Origin: a virus
IMG/VR virus record: IMGVR_UViG_3300047585_000133
Location: 1 to 64,000 of that record
Length of the DNA stretch: 64,000 nucleotides
Strand: one strand, 5' to 3'
Part shown: one piece after another, positions 60,419-64,000 of the stretch
Layout of the letters: each line of letters starts with the position of its first letter
Numbering within the stretch: the first letter of the stretch is position 1
The notes under the pieces: generated by a model
Told to the model about the DNA's origin: nothing
Database searches by the model: none
What the model saw: only the letters and a program-made list of their open reading frames with translations
Made by a program: the position numbers and the translations under genes

Positions 60419-61423
60419 TCACCGGAGAAGAGAAGAACCGCTTGTCGCCCGGTAGCGCAGCATCGCCCAGAACTGGTCGGCCGACGGTGCCGTCCGCAAG
60501 GTCTGGAGATCCTCCTCGAAGAGCACGGCCAGCAGGCCGCGCTGGACTCGCCAGGCTGTGTGCTTCGGCTCAGTGTCTTCTTTCACCCAGTGGTCGCCTT
60601 TGGTCTCTACGGCGATCACTTCTCCGCGCCACTCGCAGATAAAATCAGGCGCGTAGGAACCGCGATCACCCCAGGGAATCTGCTCATCGCCCTCCGGGCG
60701 GCGGCAGCCGATCTCCATCAGGTAGCAGAGTCCCTTGAAGGCTGATTCGAGTCCGTTGAGCTGCTCGTTCGGCCGGGTGTGCTCCTGCGAGCACTTGTCG
60801 GAGCAGTAGCGGCGGTGACCCTGGGATTTCGGGTAGGTGAACTGCCGACCCTCGCGCGGGCAGCCAGGGTTCTGGCATACAGCGATGAGGGTATTGGCGG
60901 GGTCGGCCTGCCGCCTGAGCGCATACTTCTCACGGCACTCGTCAGAGTGGTACTTCTTCGGGTAAGGACTGTAGAAGACCTCGCCGCACGGGCAGGTGGT
61001 CATCTTCCGCTTGTCGGCCCAACGGTCCTTGTTGTCTACGGACCGGGCGCACGTCAGTCCACAGAACCGCTGCGGAGAGTTGACCGGGGCCTCGAATATC
61101 TCCTCGCACGCCGGGTTCTCGCATGACCTCGCCTCGCGAGCGATAACCCGCTTGCGTCCGCCGTGCTGGCCGCCGGAGCCGATCCGGTTTCGCTGGCTTG
61201 CTGCGATCCGCTCGTTGATCTCCCGCTGGTAGTCCTCGCTGCGCCCGGCGTTCGGGTTCCTCGGCCGGGCGGCCAGTTCGATTCCCTCTTCACCGAGCCA
61301 CCGGGAGAGAGTCTGGACGCTGGGACCCAGAAGCTGGCTGATCTCGCTGAGCGACTTCAAGTTCTCGATGTAGAGACGCTTGACCTCGTCGATGTACTGG
61401 CTTTTCTTAGATGTTCTAGACAT
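60419..61423 (-). CDS. Homing-endonuclease-like protein: HTH, several zinc fingers, PD-(D/E)XK-like nuclease, 334 aa
   Basis: ATG 61423 has GGAGG. Residues 10-45 are a helix-turn-helix (LKSLSEISQLLGPSVQTLSR, WLGEEGIEL). Residues about 95-230 hold at least three Cys clusters (SCENPACEEIF with FCGLTC; CPCGEVFYS with HSDEC; CQNPGCPREG with YCSDKC). Residues about 240-330 carry SYAPDFICEWRGEVIAVETK, the D...E-x-K core of PD-(D/E)XK nucleases related to Vsr-like homing enzymes. It sits next to the major capsid gene, a favoured homing target. The upstream hairpin may limit its translation. Confidence 0.75.
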   Translation of the reverse strand: MSRTSKKSQYIDEVKRLYIENLKSLSEISQLLGPSVQTLSRWLGEEGIELAARPRNPNAGRSEDYQREINERIAASQRNRIGSGGQHGGRKRVIAREARSCENPACEEIFEAPVNSPQRFCGLTCARSVDNKDRWADKRKMTTCPCGEVFYSPYPKKYHSDECREKYALRRQADPANTLIAVCQNPGCPREGRQFTYPKSQGHRRYCSDKCSQEHTRPNEQLNGLESAFKGLCYLMEIGCRRPEGDEQIPWGDRGSYAPDFICEWRGEVIAVETKGDHWVKEDTEPKHTAWRVQRGLLAVLFEEDLQTLRTAPSADQFWAMLRYRATSGSSLLR

Positions 61424-61425
61424 GA

Positions 61426-61468
61426 AACACTCACCTCCTCCGTCATCGTATCGGAAGAAGTGAGTGTT
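61426..61468 (-). promoter_or_regulatory. Hairpin over the endonuclease ribosome-binding region
   Basis: AACACTCAC (61426-61434) pairs perfectly with GTGAGTGTT (61460-61468). On the minus strand the GGAGGTGAG ribosome site lies at the base of this hairpin, so pairing would hide it. T4 homing endonucleases are controlled in a similar way. Confidence 0.55.
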
Positions 61469-61478
61469 ATGCAAGCTT

Positions 61479-61510
61479 GCTAGTCAAGATACACTTAAGT
61501 CATGACTAGC
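61479..61510 (-). terminator. Hairpin downstream of the major capsid gene
   Basis: GCTAGTCA / TGACTAGC 8-bp stem with a 16-nt loop begins 7 bp after the capsid stop. No T-run; could partly terminate or protect the capsid mRNA before the endonuclease gene. Confidence 0.45.
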
Positions 61511-61516
61511 TAAGAC

Positions 61517-62542
61517 TCAGCTTTTCGTGATCGACGCCAGCCCTCTTGGATTGAGCACCGACATAGCGATCATTTCATCGAAGACCCAGCCCTTCCAGAA
61601 CGCCTCGACGTTGTGGTTCTCTTCGACATCCAGGCTGTAAAGAATCGGGAAAACTCCGAGGAAGTTGGGTTCGGGAGCCAGGAAGATCTTCGCCTGGGGC
61701 ACGATGATGGACCGCTGGATCTGGAACTCGCCGAAGGACGTGATGGTCTCGCCGGCGACCACCCGGTCCTTGAACGCCCATCCGGTTTGGTTTATATCCC
61801 ACCGGAACATGTCCCGGTAGTCGAACGGGTTGATCAGGATGCGGGCCGACGGCAGCTCGTGCAGGTCGGTCATGGCGACCGCGCTGTACAGCGAGCCGGG
61901 GGTCAGGTACCCCGACGCCTCGGTGATGTTGTGGTTGGGCGTGACCACGTGGTCCGGGCGGGTGGCGTAGTCGGTGATCGCCGCCTGAAGCAGGACCAGC
62001 AGCCGGGCGTCCTCCTGCTTGAGGATGGCCTGCTTGGTCTCGTCCTGGGCCTGCTCGACGGCGTTGATCCGCAGGTAGAACAGGTCTTCCTTGCGGATGG
62101 CCGGGCGCGACGCGATCCGGAAGAACCGGACCGGGATCCGCTTGCCCTCGAACGGGGTGACCCGGACTTCGCCTTCAGTCCCGGACAGGATGTAGGCCTG
62201 GCCGAGGTCGTCCCAGACGTCGTACTCCACCGGGGTACCGGGGGTGACCGGGTCCTCCACCAGGACGTTGCGGACGATGCCCTGGTACCGGAGCTTCAGC
62301 TGGATCGGCCCGACCATGCCGACACCCAGGCGCCGGAAGCCGTGCATCTCGTCGGAGAGGATCAGGGCCATCTTCCGGACCTTGGCCTCCCTCGTAAGAG
62401 AGACGCCGTTGGTCCGTGCCCGCCGGGCCTCGATCTGGGCGATGTAGTCGTCGGACTTCCGCGAGGCCACGCGGGGCCGCAGGCCGCCGCCCGGAGCCAG
62501 CGCCAGCTGCCCGCCGGCCGAAGTGGTCGCCAGCTCGTTCAT
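61517..62542 (-). CDS. Major capsid protein (HK97 fold, likely), 341 aa
   Basis: ATG 62542 with GGAAAGG upstream. Length and pattern fit an HK97-type capsid: basic N-arm, AKVRKMALILSDEMHGFRRL, an E-loop-like EYDVWDDLGQAYILSGTEGE, and a long A-domain with MTDLHELPSARILINPFDYR, EFQIQRSIIVPQAKIFLAPE and MSVLNPRGLASITK. Flanked upstream by decoration-type genes, as in other phages. I did not verify an encoded protease. Confidence 0.75.
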   Translation of the reverse strand: MNELATTSAGGQLALAPGGGLRPRVASRKSDDYIAQIEARRARTNGVSLTREAKVRKMALILSDEMHGFRRLGVGMVGPIQLKLRYQGIVRNVLVEDPVTPGTPVEYDVWDDLGQAYILSGTEGEVRVTPFEGKRIPVRFFRIASRPAIRKEDLFYLRINAVEQAQDETKQAILKQEDARLLVLLQAAITDYATRPDHVVTPNHNITEASGYLTPGSLYSAVAMTDLHELPSARILINPFDYRDMFRWDINQTGWAFKDRVVAGETITSFGEFQIQRSIIVPQAKIFLAPEPNFLGVFPILYSLDVEENHNVEAFWKGWVFDEMIAMSVLNPRGLASITKS

Positions 62543-62594
62543 GGGTTCCCTTTCCTGCGTTCCCGCGTGTTTTCTGTTTCTCGCTGCCCGGTCG

Positions 62595-63224
62595 TCAGAC
62601 CTTGGCCGCAGTCAGGTTGCCGGCGGTGCCGGAGGTGAAGGCGGGCAGGCCGCCGATGGTGAGCTTGGTGCTGGAGTTGACCTTCAGCAGCCGGGCCACC
62701 GGGGAGGAGATCGTGACGCTCGACGACCAGGGGACGAGCATCCCCTGGTTGGAGGTCGCCGTGGACACCCCGACCAGCTCCGAGCCGGAACCGTCCGTCG
62801 GGTCCGTCCACGTCTGGGTGGCGTCGAACGCGGGAGCCAGGATCTCGAACTCCGAGTCGGGGCCCAGCACCCACACCGCGAAGGCGTTGATGCCCGCGTA
62901 GAGCAGCTCGTCGATGCCGTCGCCGCCGACGTACAGCGCACCGAGGCCGTAGACCGGCTGGACGCCCGCTGTCGCCAGGGTGGTGCCGGCGTTGCCCGAG
63001 TAGGCGGTGCCGGTCATCGTCTTGGAGCCCATCTGGGTGGTGTTCGCGCCCACCGGGGCCACCAGGTCGCCGCCGGTCCGCATGTAGCCCATCCCGGGCC
63101 ACAGCGGGATCGCACGGGTCCAGGCCGGGTCGAGGAAGCACGACTTGGGCGTGGCCTGGGTCCAGGAATAGAGCGGGCGAATTGTCCTTTTGACGTAATC
63201 ATTTGAAAGGTACGTTCTGATCAT
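62595..63224 (-). CDS. Capsid-associated (decoration/minor head) protein, 209 aa
   Basis: ATG 63224 (MIRTYLSNDYVKRTIRPLYS) has AGGAGG upstream; the longer frame to 63386 adds shadow residues. Strand-rich with DPAWTRAIPLWPGMGYMRTG, YGLGALYVGGDGIDELLYAG and VWVLGPDSEFEILAPAFDAT. Being directly upstream of the capsid gene, it is probably a head stabilising protein. Ends in the small-residue-rich AFTSGTAGNLTAAKV. Confidence 0.65.
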   Translation of the reverse strand: MIRTYLSNDYVKRTIRPLYSWTQATPKSCFLDPAWTRAIPLWPGMGYMRTGGDLVAPVGANTTQMGSKTMTGTAYSGNAGTTLATAGVQPVYGLGALYVGGDGIDELLYAGINAFAVWVLGPDSEFEILAPAFDATQTWTDPTDGSGSELVGVSTATSNQGMLVPWSSSVTISSPVARLLKVNSSTKLTIGGLPAFTSGTAGNLTAAKV

Positions 63225-63412
63225 AGTATGTATGCCTCCTGATACTCGAACGCACTTTCCATGAGAAGAGCGGCCGAATGGTACTCGCCGAGATATAGAG
63301 AGGACGAATCGTCTACCTGAAGCCCAGCCCGGAGCAGCTCGCCGAGGTGATCGCCCTGCTGGAGGCAGCGCAGCAGCGAGCCGCACATCTGCTCGAATAG
63401 CGGGCTGCTCAT
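63221..63412 (-). CDS. Hypothetical protein, 63 aa
   Basis: ATG 63412 with GAGGAGG upstream; stop overlaps the next start (ATGA). Helical: EQMCGSLLRCLQQGDHLGEL, LGEYHSAALLMESAFEYQEA. Head-operon small protein of unknown role. Leader has a CCCCAGAAGG element (63445-63454). Confidence 0.6.
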   Translation of the reverse strand: MSSPLFEQMCGSLLRCLQQGDHLGELLRAGLQVDDSSSLYLGEYHSAALLMESAFEYQEAYIL

Positions 63413-63475
63413 CTGCTGCCTCCTCTCACCGGGTTCCTGCTATTCCTTCTGGGGCTGCGGACGCAAAAGGCACCG

Positions 63476-63826
63476 TCATGACAGCGTCGTCGTGTTAGCG
63501 GAGAACAGCGCACTCAGCGCCGTGGCCGGGATCAGCGAGTACTCCGCGTCCGAAAGCACCGCGACGGCGCCGCCGGAGTAGCGGATCCCGTTGGGCAGCA
63601 CCACGTTGGACAGGTCCGCCGTGATCGTCACCTGATGACTCACGTCCCCTCCCAGGGAGCCCGTGGAAGTGCCCCCGGCACCCGCCGTCAGAAGTGCCTT
63701 CGCCCCCGCCGTCAGCAGTCCGAACTGATCGTCCGGGAGCGTGAAACCGGCTCCCGCCGCATAGCGGATGCCGTTCGGCATGACAATCGAGTCGGTGCCG
63801 GAGTTGACGACGAGGGAGTAGGTCAT
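63476..63826 (-). CDS. Small head protein with internal duplication, 116 aa
   Basis: ATG 63826 overlaps the upstream stop. Two copies of one unit: IVMPNGIRYAAGAGFTLPDD near residue 14 and VVLPNGIRYSGGAVAVLSDA near residue 75, each followed by a short Ala-rich helix. Probably a capsid decoration or assembly protein made by tandem duplication. Confidence 0.65.
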   Translation of the reverse strand: MTYSLVVNSGTDSIVMPNGIRYAAGAGFTLPDDQFGLLTAGAKALLTAGAGGTSTGSLGGDVSHQVTITADLSNVVLPNGIRYSGGAVAVLSDAEYSLIPATALSALFSANTTTLS

Positions 63827-64000
63827 CAGTCGAACAGGTCCGAAGCGTCCAGGTCGTCCATGACCGCCGGGGCGTAGGAAGCCGACGCCCCCACCGAGGC
63901 GAGCGACGGAACCGACCGGGACGCGGTGCGCGCCACCGGGCGGGCCGCCTGCCGCTGCTGGACGACCGGAGTCTGCGACAGGACGCTGATCTCCCGCTCG
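63826..64000 (-). CDS. Partial head-locus protein, C-terminal 57 aa
   Basis: The frame enters from the right edge and ends at TGA 63826. Visible part is Gln/Ala/Arg/Ser-rich (LSQTPVVQQRQAARPVARTA) and ends MDDLDASDLFD. A disordered, acidic C-terminus in front of capsid genes fits a scaffold, protease or portal tail, but cannot be decided here. Confidence 0.5.
   Translation of the reverse strand, partial: EREISVLSQTPVVQQRQAARPVARTASRSVPSLASVGASASYAPAVMDDLDASDLFD

Overview
This window is a 64 kb, GC-rich segment of a large, tailed, actinobacterial phage with a contractile tail (myovirus morphology). The evidence is a tail sheath, a gp25-like baseplate wedge protein, a baseplate-J protein, a lytic baseplate hub, a tape measure, a frameshifted tail-assembly chaperone pair and an HK97-type capsid gene. 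Lsr2-like, BldC-like and DUF397 proteins, frequent GTG/TTG starts and GTGA/ATGA overlaps suggest a Streptomyces-like host. I cannot assign it to a named phage.

Layout. (1) 1-3.4 kb, minus: partial fibre-type protein, small Cys protein, GH25 endolysin, hypothetical protein and SNF2-type helicase; a DinG-type helicase diverges on plus (3.5-5.6 kb) and ends at a strong terminator. (2) 5.7-33.7 kb, minus: tail and baseplate locus, read from right to left. It holds an HK97-gp10-like neck protein with an intein, a putative tail terminator, sheath, DNA methyltransferase, tail tube (reading frame broken as assembled), Lsr2, Ig-like mini-genes, chaperone with -1 frameshift, tape measure, a secreted transglycosylase-like protein, hub, spike-like protein, gp25, J, a gpI-position protein, a 1485-aa tail protein ending in a GH26-like domain, and a YadA-repeat fibre. 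Short plus-strand operons interrupt it. (3) 33.7-34.4 kb: AT-rich, repeat-dense non-coding region (candidate origin or control region), then a BldC-like regulator. (4) 34.9-43.1 kb, plus: array of 41 tRNA genes for all 20 amino acids plus an initiator tRNA, with tRNA-like fragments, spacer inverted repeats and tiny embedded protein genes, three of them antisense. (5) 43.1-55.9 kb, plus: further virion-type proteins (FN3 protein, Ala-rich repeat protein), small Zn-binding proteins, membrane proteins including a holin candidate, a vWA protein and a winged-helix protein. (6) 55.9-64 kb, mostly minus: small accessory genes, a multi-zinc-finger homing-endonuclease-like gene next to the major capsid gene, capsid accessory proteins, and a partial gene at the right edge.

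How it fits together: head, neck and tail genes are split over both strands around the tRNA array. Two short sequence elements recur upstream of genes. One is a 20-bp TTATCAAGAAAAGCTGTATA-type motif with a -10-like end (six copies). The other is CCCCCGGAAG / CCCCAGAAGG, in leaders of mostly structural genes. Several conserved reading frames are broken at or near short homopolymers (15.4, 27.8, 28.1 kb), which suggests residual sequencing indels, or less likely real decay. All calls come from reading the sequence; no database or folding program was run.
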